Source: Saprospiraceae bacterium (GTDB lineage: Bacteria > Bacteroidota > Bacteroidia > Chitinophagales > Saprospiraceae). From it: a stretch of DNA of 64,000 bases. The stretch spans positions 186,001 to 250,000 of the forward strand of contig JADKBV010000012.1 of NCBI GenBank assembly GCA_016714895.1, written 5' to 3'. A program made the translations under genes and the position numbers. Below, one piece after another: positions 7,620 to 15,963 of this stretch (positions within the stretch are counted from its first letter, which is position 1; the number at the start of each line of letters is the position of its first letter). Under the pieces are notes generated by a model that was given only the letters and a program-made list of their open reading frames with translations, did not search any database and had not been told where the DNA came from.

Positions 7620-8837
7620 CTACATTTTCACAAAACGTACGGTTCGGGGAGCGTTATCGTTGATCATAAACAACAAATAAGCACCTTCCCGTAAAAAGCC
7701 CGGACAAATCATATTCGATTGAGACTTTCCGGAATAGACAAGTTTTCCTTCAAGCGTACGGATTTCATACTGAAAAGACTCGTTTGTTTCCCGTTCTGAT
7801 ACCGGTTGGTGGATCGTGATACAATCATTCACCGGATTGGGGCTGATGGTAAAACCGGAATTTTTCTTTAGATTTGTCGTGGAAGAAGCCGGTGCAAACT
7901 CATAGGCCCACATATCTTTTATATTCACATAAGTATAGGTGCTTCCGGCCACCGAATATACTGTATTTCCCACCACAAAAGAACCAGGTGCCCACAGGCT
8001 GCCGTTGGGTACCGAAATGAGTTGTTTCCAGCTATCGTCGGCAGGATCATACTCCCAAAATTCACCATCATCCAATATTTGGTGATCCTCGCCTTCTCCA
8101 TGCAAAATATAACCTTTGCCATTGTAGTCAAACTGGGTGCCGGCCACCCTGGCTTCTCCGGGAAAATCATTCAATCGGGTCCATGTATAGTCTTCTGTAT
8201 CAAATTTGTAAAAATCCCGGTAAACATCCCAGTCTTCAACCTCAACACTGCCGTGCCCCATGCCGACAAATACATCTTTTCCAATAGAAAAATAAAAAGG
8301 ATGGTGCCTGTTTAATGATGGAAATTCCGGTAGTTGCTCCCAGGTATCTGATGCGATGTCATAAGCCCAGAAGTCCTTCAGGTTGCTGGTTAAATCATCT
8401 CCCAAACCAACATAAATTTTACCGTTGGTTTCCACAAAAGCGGGATGCCTCCTGCCTTTGCACGGACAAGGGGTCAACTCCTTCCATTCTTCCTTTACAG
8501 GATCGTAACTCCACAAATCATTCAAAACAACGCCGCTGAAACCAAAACCGATATATCCTTTGCCTTCGTAAGCAATACCATAAGAAAATCCCCTTCTCGT
8601 TCCGGGAAAGTCGGGAAGTTTATCCCATTGATTTGTTAAAGTATTGTATCGGTAAAAATCTTTTACCGGGCCATTGTCGGTGAGTCCCGTTACCACATAA
8701 CCATATTCGCCGATGGCAAATGTCACCGGGTGATTTCTCGCAGGGGCAGAAATTGGCAAAGGTTCTCTTTCTAGCCACTCCTGGCCATAAGCCTGAACGC
8801 AAATAAGGAAAATGATACAAAAGTTAATAAAACGCAT
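7620..8837 (-). CDS. T9SS-secreted kelch-repeat beta-propeller protein
   Basis: The 405-residue protein has a signal peptide (MRFINFCIIFLICVQAYG, cleavage before QEW). About six kelch repeats follow, each with a G-Y/K-G-Y/I pair and W-x-x-L: YNTLTNQWDKLPDFP, YDPVKEEWKELTPCP, YDIASDTWEQLPEFP, FDTEDYTWTRLNDFP and YDPADDSWKQL. They should form a galactose-oxidase-like propeller. The last ~80 residues are a T9SS type A sorting domain (ISPNPVNDCITI, then GKLVYSGKS, ending VRFVKM). No copper-radical residues of galactose oxidase are evident, so a binding role is more likely than catalysis. A good promoter lies upstream at 8924-8955. Confidence 0.9.
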   Translation of the reverse strand: MRFINFCIIFLICVQAYGQEWLEREPLPISAPARNHPVTFAIGEYGYVVTGLTDNGPVKDFYRYNTLTNQWDKLPDFPGTRRGFSYGIAYEGKGYIGFGFSGVVLNDLWSYDPVKEEWKELTPCPCKGRRHPAFVETNGKIYVGLGDDLTSNLKDFWAYDIASDTWEQLPEFPSLNRHHPFYFSIGKDVFVGMGHGSVEVEDWDVYRDFYKFDTEDYTWTRLNDFPGEARVAGTQFDYNGKGYILHGEGEDHQILDDGEFWEYDPADDSWKQLISVPNGSLWAPGSFVVGNTVYSVAGSTYTYVNIKDMWAYEFAPASSTTNLKKNSGFTISPNPVNDCITIHQPVSERETNESFQYEIRTLEGKLVYSGKSQSNMICPGFLREGAYLLFMINDNAPRTVRFVKM

Positions 8838-8923
8838 TGTAAAAAATTTTATAAATGTATATAATGTAGGACTCCCCTATACCGACGTGTGTGCCGGAAG
8901 TGGTCTGTGAACGAAGAACGGGA

Positions 8924-8955
8924 CAAATATAATACCTTATAATATATGTACAAAA
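8924..8955 (-). promoter_or_regulatory. Promoter of the kelch/T9SS gene
   Basis: On the minus strand TTTTG (8951-8955) and TATATTTG (8924-8931) are 19 bp apart, a full Bacteroidota consensus. The leader to the ATG would be about 80 nt. Confidence 0.65.
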
Positions 8956-9215
8956 CTTAGCAAGTGAAAGTTTTCCTTTTATTTACACCACATGACACAA
9001 AGTGAACCAACGGAGTACAAGCCGCAACTATCGGAAAAATGGAGGATTTTACTCACCACCCTTTACAGCCAAACTTTTAACCCTATACAAAAATGTGTCA
9101 TCTCAACCCATCATCATGGAAAACAAATCTCTGGTCTCACCTTTGGGGGAGATGTAAAGGCCTCCGCAATGTACCACCTCCTGCAACCGACCGGGGCTTT
9201 AATACTTTTTTTTAT

Positions 9216-9718
9216 CCGTTTCTCATCAACCATAGGTCTTTTACAAAAAATAGTTTCCCATTTCTATTTTGCCGAAAGGTTTTTACAACATATTTTTGAC
9301 CATTTCCAAACTGCCGAAACCCATTTACAACATAAAATTGACCATTTCTTTTTTGCCGAAAGGTTTTTACAACATAAAATGGACCATTTCCAGGTCGCCG
9401 AAGGGCTTTTAAAAAAATATTTACCCGTTTCCAAACCGCCGAAAGGTTTTTACAACCTATTTTTGGCCATTTCCAAAACGCCGAAACCATAAAAATAAGT
9501 TTTTTAGGCCATTGCCAAACCGCCGGAGCCCGTTTCCAAAATTTTTAAGGCCATTTCCATTTTGCCGAAACACTTTATCAAAGTATATAAACCCATTTCC
9601 ATTTTGCCGAAGCCTGTTATCAAAGTGTAGGAACCCGTTTCCATTTTGCCGGGGCGATTTTCAAAAACAAAAAAACCCGTTTCCGCCGTGACGCCGACCT
9701 GTTTTAAACACAAAAGGA
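9216..9718. repeat. 42-bp-period satellite array, 12 units
   Basis: Units begin at 9216, 9258, 9300, 9342, 9384, 9425, 9467, 9509, 9551, 9593, 9635 and 9677: ten steps of exactly 42 bp and one of 41. The best conserved parts are CCATTTCC at the unit start and GCCGAAA at positions 13-19; the rest (often GGTTTTTACAACATAAAA) drifts. First and last units are the most worn. The period is an even 14 codons, so long open frames arise on both strands, but the conserved core is read in all three minus-strand frames in different parts of the array. This argues that DNA, not protein, is what is conserved. Confidence 0.9.
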
Positions 9719-10400
9719 TTGTTTGATGATTGACCACGGCCATTTCGGGTCCCGTACTTTGGTCTGATGGTTTGTTTTGGCCTCTTTCCGTTGTCCGGAG
9801 TTAGGGTCGACGTATATATAGTATATATATAAGGTATACGCTGCCACCCGATCCATACCCGGCCCCCGATTTTTGGATCCACAGCTTACCGCCGGTAACT
9901 CTGATAATGGTATCGTTTGCCAACACCTTGATGTATGGATTTGTGACACACCTACCTGGCGCAGCAGAGCGGGTCGATATGCCGGTTTTTGTTTTTTATG
10001 TATATATATATTATATACCAACCCCAAAAAAGCCGGGGTGTATGGAGACGGGACTAGACCCTCCCGGATTATGTACGACGGACTGCCGTCTCTCCGCCTG
10101 GTTTTGGATGGTTGTTTTTGGGGTATCTGTCGCCGCCGGCTGACCGATGGACTGCCCTACCCTCGGTTTTTTGGTATAAAAAAAGGGTAAGATCACCGGC
10201 CAGCGGGATTTTGGTCGGGCCCATCCACCCAAAAAGGGGTCGAAGGCGGTGGGTACGTGGAGGTTAAAAGGTAGGTTTTTTGATCTTTTTGGTCATTTTT
10301 ACCTTTTTACCTTCTTTCGCACCAAAAAAAGAGGGATAAAATCGATCTTAAAATGGGTGCAAAAAAGGCGACGAAGGTCGATACATAGAGAAATCATATA
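9719..10400. other. Gene-free, GC-shifted segment with many inverted repeats
   Basis: No credible gene. Visible structures are two AT alternations (about 9811-9838 and 10000-10018); GAGACGG/CCGTCTC arms around 10044-10096; TACCCT..TTTTTT pairing with AAAAAA..AGGGTA around 10158-10190; and GGTTAAAAGGTA (10261) pairing with TACCTTTTTACC (10300). The stretch 9840-10250 is visibly richer in G and C than its surroundings. It may be a structured RNA locus or decayed foreign DNA. Confidence 0.5.
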
Positions 10401-10408
10401 TATAAAAG

Positions 10409-10513
10409 TTGCTAATATAGCAATTTTTTTCCGAAAAAGTTGCGGATTCCGCAACTCGGTTTCTTTATGAGGAAACTTTTTGGCAAAAAGTTGCGGAATC
10501 CGCAACTCTTTTT
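10409..10513 (+). repeat. Three stacked GTTGC hairpins
   Basis: Hairpin 1 is TTGCTA-ATA-TAGCAA followed by T7 (10409-10430). Hairpin 2 is AGTTGCGGATTCCGCAACT (10438-10456). Hairpin 3 is AGTTGCGGAATCCGCAACT followed by CTTTTTT (10489-10513). Hairpins 2 and 3 are exact reverse complements of each other. Hairpins 1 and 3 look like intrinsic terminators, though no gene precedes them. Confidence 0.8.
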
Positions 10514-10547
10514 TGAAAATATTTCTTTTTTTTCGAAAAAAACGCTA

Positions 10548-10555
10548 TAATTTTG
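10548..10555 (+). promoter_or_regulatory. -7 box of the secreted operon
   Basis: TAATTTTG matches TAnnTTTG and lies about 95 bp ahead of the ATG at 10649. No good -33 box at the right distance is seen. Confidence 0.4.
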
Positions 10556-10648
10556 TATCGACAATTCAAGACAACGTCAGCTGCAGCAACCGGAACTTGA
10601 AAATTATTTTTAACTTATTTATTTTATAACTTTTTAAATTTTTAAAAC

Positions 10649-11830
10649 ATGAAAAAATTTTGTATTTTTAGTTTAATTCTTTCTGTGTTTTTTATCACAG
10701 GAACTACCGGAAAGGCTTTGGCCCAAATTGAAATGAATTTACCGCAAACGGAGAAAGTTTTGTGTTACAAGACGACAACCAAGGAAGTGCAAAAACTTAC
10801 CTCCGGAATCGAATTTGAAAAATTGGCGACACATGAATTATTGAAGTCCAAAATTATTACCTACAAAAAGGCTTTTCGCCTGGAATTGACTGATCAGGAT
10901 GTTTTTATTAAAAAACACAGATATGAATATCACCACAATTTGTATCCAAGTTGGTACTTCCCACCTAATGAAATTGTTGCTGACGACAAAGGATACCAAC
11001 ATATTTATTCACAAAAAAACAGTTTGTATAAAGGAGGCTGGTTTGCTCATAATTATACATCTATGCGCCCCGGATCATATACTTCGACAGATTTACGATT
11101 TGGAGTAACAAGAAATATTTACCATATAGATTATGATTCCGAAGCTTATGAGCACTACACAAAAGTTTTAGAAAATGTAAAATCATTCGGCATTTTATAC
11201 TCTTTTAAACTTGCGATACCTACTAGTGATCAATTAATGCAATTTGAAAATCAGGGATATACTGTTATGGTAAATGATACCTGGATTAAAATATTCAACA
11301 GAAATTATACCATTACGTACTATTTGGTAGAAAACAAAGTTGAATATGAATTTTATGAGGATTACAAATTAATCTATAAAATTACCAGATATTTCGAATG
11401 GGTCACTGAAGTTTCTGATGTAGTTATTGTAAAAGAAGTTGAAATAACTCCTTATATATTAAGTACCGGAGATTGTGCTGAAACAGAAAGAATTACAGTT
11501 TACTCTGATTATCAATTTGATTGTGGTGAGCTGGACAATGAAGAATCTTCTTCGGAACTAAGATCAGTTGCCGAAAAATCCGAAAGCACATTACATGTAT
11601 TCCCTAATCCAACCTCTGATTTTATTAATGTTCAATTCAAAAAAACATTAGAAGAAAATGATGTCGTTGAAATTTCTGTTTACAATCAATTGGGAAGTTT
11701 GGTATTTTCTCAAAAAACTAATGGTCAAATCCCTTCCCGAATAAATACACAGTTATTGACATCCGGAGCCTATTACGTTAGTATTCAGGTTAATAATGAT
11801 TTTTATTCTACAAAATTTATCAAAAATTAA
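10649..11830 (+). CDS. T9SS-secreted protein of unknown function
   Basis: The 393-residue protein begins with a signal peptide (MKKFCIFSLILSVFFITG, cleavage probably after ALA). The region from ~25 to ~305 is unrecognised: rich in Tyr, Lys and Glu, with no Cys pairs except a CGELDNEE segment near its end. The last ~80 residues are a T9SS type A sorting domain (HVFPNPTSDFINVQF, then SVYNQLGSLVFSQ, ending KFIKN). It is the first gene of a likely operon: the lipase-like gene follows 33 bp later and the PQQ lipoprotein overlaps that. The long untranslated leader contains the stacked hairpins. The function of the main domain is unknown. Confidence 0.85.
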   Translation: MKKFCIFSLILSVFFITGTTGKALAQIEMNLPQTEKVLCYKTTTKEVQKLTSGIEFEKLATHELLKSKIITYKKAFRLELTDQDVFIKKHRYEYHHNLYPSWYFPPNEIVADDKGYQHIYSQKNSLYKGGWFAHNYTSMRPGSYTSTDLRFGVTRNIYHIDYDSEAYEHYTKVLENVKSFGILYSFKLAIPTSDQLMQFENQGYTVMVNDTWIKIFNRNYTITYYLVENKVEYEFYEDYKLIYKITRYFEWVTEVSDVVIVKEVEITPYILSTGDCAETERITVYSDYQFDCGELDNEESSSELRSVAEKSESTLHVFPNPTSDFINVQFKKTLEENDVVEISVYNQLGSLVFSQKTNGQIPSRINTQLLTSGAYYVSIQVNNDFYSTKFIKN

Positions 11831-11863
11831 ATAATTAATTACTCACTTTAAAAACTTAGAAAA

Positions 11864-13453
11864 ATGAAAAATTTATTTATCTTAAACATCATGATTTTAT
11901 TTCTGTCAATGATTGTTGTCAACAATATTGAAGCTCAGGTTCAATCTTCAGAACCTAATCAATCGCACGGAACGGATTGTAAAACAGATGAAGTAGGCAC
12001 CGTAGTGGATATCGCTCCTGCACCTCCATTCATTGATCCCGATGGAGATCCTGATGATGAGGAAGAGGACGAAGACGACAATCCTGAAGAAGAAACTGAA
12101 AACAAAAGAACCGTCATGTTTGTCCATGGTTATCAAGGGAATCATAATTCATGGCTTCAGGCAGCTACTTTTTTGGATCAAAAACCAAACAGAAAATATA
12201 ATGTTCAAAATTTAGGATACGAGACTAAAGATGTAGAAAATCTTAATTTAATGAGCAATAATATTAAATCTGTCAATAATTTGAATCAGTTTGATAATTG
12301 GAGTTCTAAAGAAAAAGAAAAGAATTTTTTCATTGCTCACAGTATGGGAGGGATGGCATTAAGGTTTATGCAAAACAATTATAACGATGTAGAAAAAACA
12401 TATGGTGGAATTATAACCTTCGGTTCAGGACATCAGGGCGTATTTGCAGCAGAAACCAAAATATACCAAACTAAAAAGTATAAGGATTTTTTAACTGAAG
12501 CTTGTCAGGTACACCTCGAACCATTAATACATGGCATATTGCCTGATTTTGCCCACACTTTAAATAGTATTACTAATATTTTACCTTTAGAAGAATTATC
12601 AAATTCGGTGTGCCAGGGAGCTGAAGCTGTTGCTTCTCAATTCTTATTGGATGAAAAAATTGATAAAAACCTTACTGTTACTGCTTTAACCGGCGGACAA
12701 AACGCTTACCCTTCTGAACTCGATGTTAAACACAAATTGGCACTATACGGAGTAGAAGAAGACGAAATGGACGTGACTGTTGACAACGTGACAGTTACAG
12801 TGAGAGACCTGATTTTTCAAAAGTTCGTGGGATCTTATTTAAGTCCACCATCTTCTTATGATTTGTGGGAAGGTGATGCAAGTGATGATTATGGAATTAG
12901 TTTCTGGACAGATGCAATTGTAAATTATACCAGTGAGAGGGATAAATTAAATGATAAAATCAGTAATTTTTGGTGGCGTGTATTTAATCCATTGGAAGTT
13001 CCTGCCGCTGTAGATTCACGAAATGCCTTTAACAGATCCTTAAATTGGATGAGAGATGCCAATTTCCAGTATCTTGAGTTGATTGGAGGAATCCAAAATG
13101 TGAATATTACTTCCGACCAATGTGTTTGTGGTGTTTGGGAACCTGAATTGCTCTCTTATTATGAATTTCTTCACCCAAATCCCGGCAATTGTAGTGACCT
13201 GGAAGGTCAGGTGATTTATGGACAGGATGTTACATATGCTTTCCCATCCATTCACTTACAAGCCCGCAGCCATGAAACAGATGGTTTTGTTTTGGCAGAG
13301 TCCGCGGCTGCTATGCCCAATCCGACCAGAGAACCTATAAAAATGCAGGGATCCGGACATTTTCAGATGAGAAATGATAGTAATACGGAACAGGAATTTA
13401 ATAATTTGTTTAAATTTAATAATTATGGTTCATATTGGAATTTATATGAATAA
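11864..13453 (+). CDS. Secreted alpha/beta-hydrolase, lipase-like
   Basis: The 529-residue protein has a signal peptide ending near NIEA-QVQ, then an acidic linker (about residues 60-78, DPDDEEEDEDD). The hydrolase core follows: VMFVHGYQGNHNSW (oxyanion strand), FIAHSMGGMALRF with the nucleophile Ser160, and GIITFGSGHQG. A GSGHFQM near the C-terminus may supply the catalytic His. The order resembles PGAP1/LipA-type lipases. There is no C-terminal sorting domain, unlike its upstream neighbour, so it is likely periplasmic or released by another route. Substrate (lipid or other ester) cannot be told from sequence. The stop overlaps the start of the next gene. Confidence 0.82.
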   Translation: MKNLFILNIMILFLSMIVVNNIEAQVQSSEPNQSHGTDCKTDEVGTVVDIAPAPPFIDPDGDPDDEEEDEDDNPEEETENKRTVMFVHGYQGNHNSWLQAATFLDQKPNRKYNVQNLGYETKDVENLNLMSNNIKSVNNLNQFDNWSSKEKEKNFFIAHSMGGMALRFMQNNYNDVEKTYGGIITFGSGHQGVFAAETKIYQTKKYKDFLTEACQVHLEPLIHGILPDFAHTLNSITNILPLEELSNSVCQGAEAVASQFLLDEKIDKNLTVTALTGGQNAYPSELDVKHKLALYGVEEDEMDVTVDNVTVTVRDLIFQKFVGSYLSPPSSYDLWEGDASDDYGISFWTDAIVNYTSERDKLNDKISNFWWRVFNPLEVPAAVDSRNAFNRSLNWMRDANFQYLELIGGIQNVNITSDQCVCGVWEPELLSYYEFLHPNPGNCSDLEGQVIYGQDVTYAFPSIHLQARSHETDGFVLAESAAAMPNPTREPIKMQGSGHFQMRNDSNTEQEFNNLFKFNNYGSYWNLYE

Positions 13454-14723
13454 TTCATTAAACTTTATTAAAATGAATTTATTATTTATTATTATATTCT
13501 TTTTCTCCTGTGAAAAAGACCATATAGATCCAAAACCTGAACCACCAACTCCGGTTGATAAAAGGGTAGAATGGAAATGGAATACTTCCTTGGAGGAATA
13601 TGATAAAGAGCTTCAAATTAACCCGGTCCTTTACAAGGACTGGGTTATCCTTGGCTTTGCTTCCGATGTACAAAAGAGAAACATACCTTCATTAATCGCT
13701 TTTGACAAAAAAACGGGTAATCAGATATGGACATACACCCATTCTGTCAATAACGCGGATAGCCTCAGAAATGTCATATTATATCATGATTTGATCATTC
13801 TTAAATACATTGACCGTTTGACATGTCTTCAGGTTGAAACAAGAAATGTTGTTTGGGAAAAAGTTTATGATACTAACGTAACCAGTTATCACCCACTTCC
13901 GGCTTATGGCGAGTATATCTATAATACAGAAAATTATTATAATGATATACGTGATTTTCCATTTAACGATAGTGTCAGTCTTATGAGATACCACATTCTA
14001 ACAGGACAACAGGAAAAATTATATGGAGAAAGAATGGTCAAAGATTCAGGTAAACATCCTGAGTTCTACCCTCCGGTTGTTTTTCAGGACGGCAATAGAG
14101 AATTGGTAATTTTTACCAGAAACTTTTTGGACTCAGGAGACGAACATCCGGTTGATAAAATAGCCATTGACACCAAGACTAAAGAAGTAGTTTGGATCGA
14201 TACCATGTACAGCCACTTAAGTGCTGCCTGGAATACCCCTCCATATATTTTTGAAAATAATATCATTGCCGCAAGTGATTATTCATTGTATAGTTGGAAT
14301 GCTTCATCAGGTGAATTGGTTTGGAAAACAGAACTGACAGGTCTGAATAAGTTGGCAGGTTTTTCATTTTCAGGTCCATTTTTACATGATAACAGGATTT
14401 ATGCAGTATCCAATAATGGTAAAATATTCTGTGTAGATGCCAAAACAGGTATTTTGATTTGGCAAAATGTCAAAGTGGGGGCTAATAATAACGGCCCTGC
14501 GAGAGGTCCATGTAACAGACCCATCATCGTAGATGATATATTATATATCAACACTTGGAGTGATCAAGCTCTTGTTTTGATAGATATTAATTCAGGACAA
14601 CAATTAGAAAGATACCGCGACGCTGATTACAATGGTGGCAATGTGGTGTACGACGAAGAAACCAAAACCTTTTTTGTCACAGCACAGGACAAACTCAGGG
14701 CTTTTACCGTCAAAAAAATATAA
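13446..14723 (+). CDS. PQQ-like beta-propeller lipoprotein
   Basis: I prefer the start at 13446 (MNNSLNFIKMN), which overlaps the upstream stop by 8 bp and supplies the Lys needed before the hydrophobic stretch. ATG 13473 is the alternative. The lipobox is FFFSC. After a Pro-rich linker come PQQ-type propeller blades: LIAFDKKTGNQIWTY, LTCLQVETRNVVWEK, AIDTKTKEVVW, SWNASSGELVWK, FCVDAKTGILIWQ and LIDINSGQQLERY. Such propellers bind partners or PQQ; no dehydrogenase residues are evident, so a structural or binding role is likelier. It forms an operon with the hydrolase and the T9SS protein and is followed by 22-bp repeats and a terminator. Confidence 0.85.
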   Translation: MNNSLNFIKMNLLFIIIFFFSCEKDHIDPKPEPPTPVDKRVEWKWNTSLEEYDKELQINPVLYKDWVILGFASDVQKRNIPSLIAFDKKTGNQIWTYTHSVNNADSLRNVILYHDLIILKYIDRLTCLQVETRNVVWEKVYDTNVTSYHPLPAYGEYIYNTENYYNDIRDFPFNDSVSLMRYHILTGQQEKLYGERMVKDSGKHPEFYPPVVFQDGNRELVIFTRNFLDSGDEHPVDKIAIDTKTKEVVWIDTMYSHLSAAWNTPPYIFENNIIAASDYSLYSWNASSGELVWKTELTGLNKLAGFSFSGPFLHDNRIYAVSNNGKIFCVDAKTGILIWQNVKVGANNNGPARGPCNRPIIVDDILYINTWSDQALVLIDINSGQQLERYRDADYNGGNVVYDEETKTFFVTAQDKLRAFTVKKI

Positions 14724-14743
14724 TGTTTTCCAATAAAAACCTT

Positions 14744-14860
14744 CTGTACAACTATGAAAAAAACTGCTGTAGACTATAAAAAAACATTCTGTAAACCAAC
14801 AAAAAACGCCTGTAACCTATACCAAAAAATGAACTGTAACCTATGAAAAAAACTGCTGTT
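14744..14860 (+). repeat. 22-bp degenerate tandem repeat, six copies
   Basis: CTGTA (last copy CTGTT) recurs at 14744, 14767, 14789, 14810, 14834 and 14856, spaced 21-24 bp, each followed by a CTAT/CAAC segment and an A run. It lies in the 3' region of the PQQ gene, before the terminator. Confidence 0.75.
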
Positions 14861-14912
14861 TTGTGATGATTTCTGATAGGTTATCATGGTGTACAATAAT
14901 TTTTAAGTTAGG

Positions 14913-14937
14913 GCCCGGTATATCGCCGGGCTTTTTT
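14913..14937. terminator. Intrinsic terminator
   Basis: GCCCGG-TATATCG-CCGGGC is followed by TTTTTT. It ends the secreted operon and lies 33 bp before the convergent pentapeptide gene. Confidence 0.85.
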
Positions 14938-14969
14938 ATAACACGGATTTTCTCACTGAAACCCTTCCC

Positions 14970-15536
14970 CTACTCTACGACCACTCCATACTTATGTAAT
15001 AACGTGAGCACCTCAGGATAAGAAAACATCGCTCCCCTGAGCCGGTTGACCTCGGGGTCTATACGATATCCCGTACTGCTGCGCAGGTCACACGACTCCA
15101 GATTGCTCTGCACAAAAACCACCCTCGCCATATCACAGTGATCAAATACCGATGCCGTAAGGTCGCACTCACTAAAGTCGGTCTCATGGAGGCGACACTT
15201 CACAAAACGGGTATTACGCAACTTTTTGCCGCAAAAACTGCTGTGGTCCAACAAACAGCCTTCAAACATAAAGGACAGACCAAAGTTTTTACAAACGTCA
15301 AAAGACACACCCAACATCTTCGTATCCCGAAAGGTGACATTGCGCCATGCCGTATCGTTCATCACCACCATACTCAGGTCGCAACTGATAAAGCTGCAGT
15401 CCTCAAAAACATATCCCGACAGATTGACTTTGGTCATCAAACAAGAGATAAAGGTACAGGCTATGTATTCGCCCTTGGGTATCGGATGGGTGACAAAATT
15501 CCGGTTTTCATACCTTTGGTCTTCTGTGTATAACAT
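14970..15536 (-). CDS. Pentapeptide-repeat protein, Qnr/MfpA-like layout
   Basis: The 188-residue protein is built of pentapeptide repeats of the A(D/N)LXX type with many Cys, Phe and Asp positions: CTFISC, CSFISCDLS, VTFRDTK, TRFVKCRLH, TDFSECDLT and SVFDHCDMA. It should fold as a right-handed quadrilateral beta-helix that mimics DNA in shape and charge. The C-terminus (FSYPEVLTLLHKYGVVVE) resembles the dimerisation helix that ends Qnr proteins (LLMERLGIAVIG type). Qnr and MfpA protect DNA gyrase from quinolones or toxins; whether this one does is inference. It is the last gene of a short minus-strand run with VOC and DUF1697 genes. Confidence 0.82.
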   Translation of the reverse strand: MLYTEDQRYENRNFVTHPIPKGEYIACTFISCLMTKVNLSGYVFEDCSFISCDLSMVVMNDTAWRNVTFRDTKMLGVSFDVCKNFGLSFMFEGCLLDHSSFCGKKLRNTRFVKCRLHETDFSECDLTASVFDHCDMARVVFVQSNLESCDLRSSTGYRIDPEVNRLRGAMFSYPEVLTLLHKYGVVVE

Positions 15537-15548
15537 AGTGGTTTTTTT

Positions 15549-15902
15549 TCAATCGATGGACTGTCCGAATGTCAGCAGGTTGTGGTCGGGATCAAGCAGG
15601 GCAAACTCCCGCATACCCCACATTTTATCTTCTAACGGAGCATTCGGGTGGATGGTTACCTGATTACTGACCAAATCCTGATACATCGTATCGATATCCC
15701 TTACCCGGATATATACCTGTCCGTAGTTTTCCAAAGGGTTGAGGTCTCTGAATATAAAAAAATGTATCTCGACCTCGTCTTTGCGAATGATGAGGTAGTC
15801 CCCATAGTCAGCACTTACTTCAAAAGAAAGTTGACCGGTATACCAGGCTTTGGTAGCGGAAGGATCCCTCATGGGAAGTTTGGGGTAAATTGCAGACAAC
15901 AT
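15549..15902 (-). CDS. VOC family (glyoxalase/bleomycin-resistance-like) protein
   Basis: The 117-residue protein shows the VOC beta-alpha-beta-beta-beta repeat: IYPKLPMRDPSATKAWYTGQL, then YLIIRKDEVEIHFFIF in the first half, and QVYIRVRDIDTMYQDL, then MREFALLDPDHNLLTFGQ in the second. The pattern is that of bleomycin-binding resistance proteins and related small VOC proteins, which act as dimers binding a metallodrug or substrate. Metal ligands cannot be assigned with certainty: His in EIHFF and Glu in REFA are candidates. It is 12 bp from the pentapeptide gene and probably co-transcribed with it, suggesting a small resistance-type pair. Confidence 0.85.
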   Translation of the reverse strand: MLSAIYPKLPMRDPSATKAWYTGQLSFEVSADYGDYLIIRKDEVEIHFFIFRDLNPLENYGQVYIRVRDIDTMYQDLVSNQVTIHPNAPLEDKMWGMREFALLDPDHNLLTFGQSID

Positions 15903-15963
15903 AAATAAAGATTAAATGAGGTACAAAGAAAAGAAAAAATACATCACCGGAATAAGGTATGTA

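Noticed and set aside
8992..9492. A 166-codon plus-strand frame with 14-residue repeats (HFxxAExxLQHKxD)
   Set aside because: The 42-bp satellite creates such frames automatically. There is no signal peptide, and equally long repeat frames exist on the other strand.
9216..9718. CRISPR array
   Set aside because: Units are directly tandem with drifting sequence throughout. There is no repeat-spacer alternation, no conserved repeat end, and no cas gene in the window.
9212..9743. Two minus-strand frames with 14-residue repeats (TFRQKRNG and GKMEMGLYTLIK types)
   Set aside because: They read the same DNA core in different frames along the array, so no single protein sequence is conserved.
9661..10232. 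Overlapping open frames on both strands in the GC-shifted segment
   Set aside because: They overlap each other on both strands, have no motif, and follow the inverted repeats.
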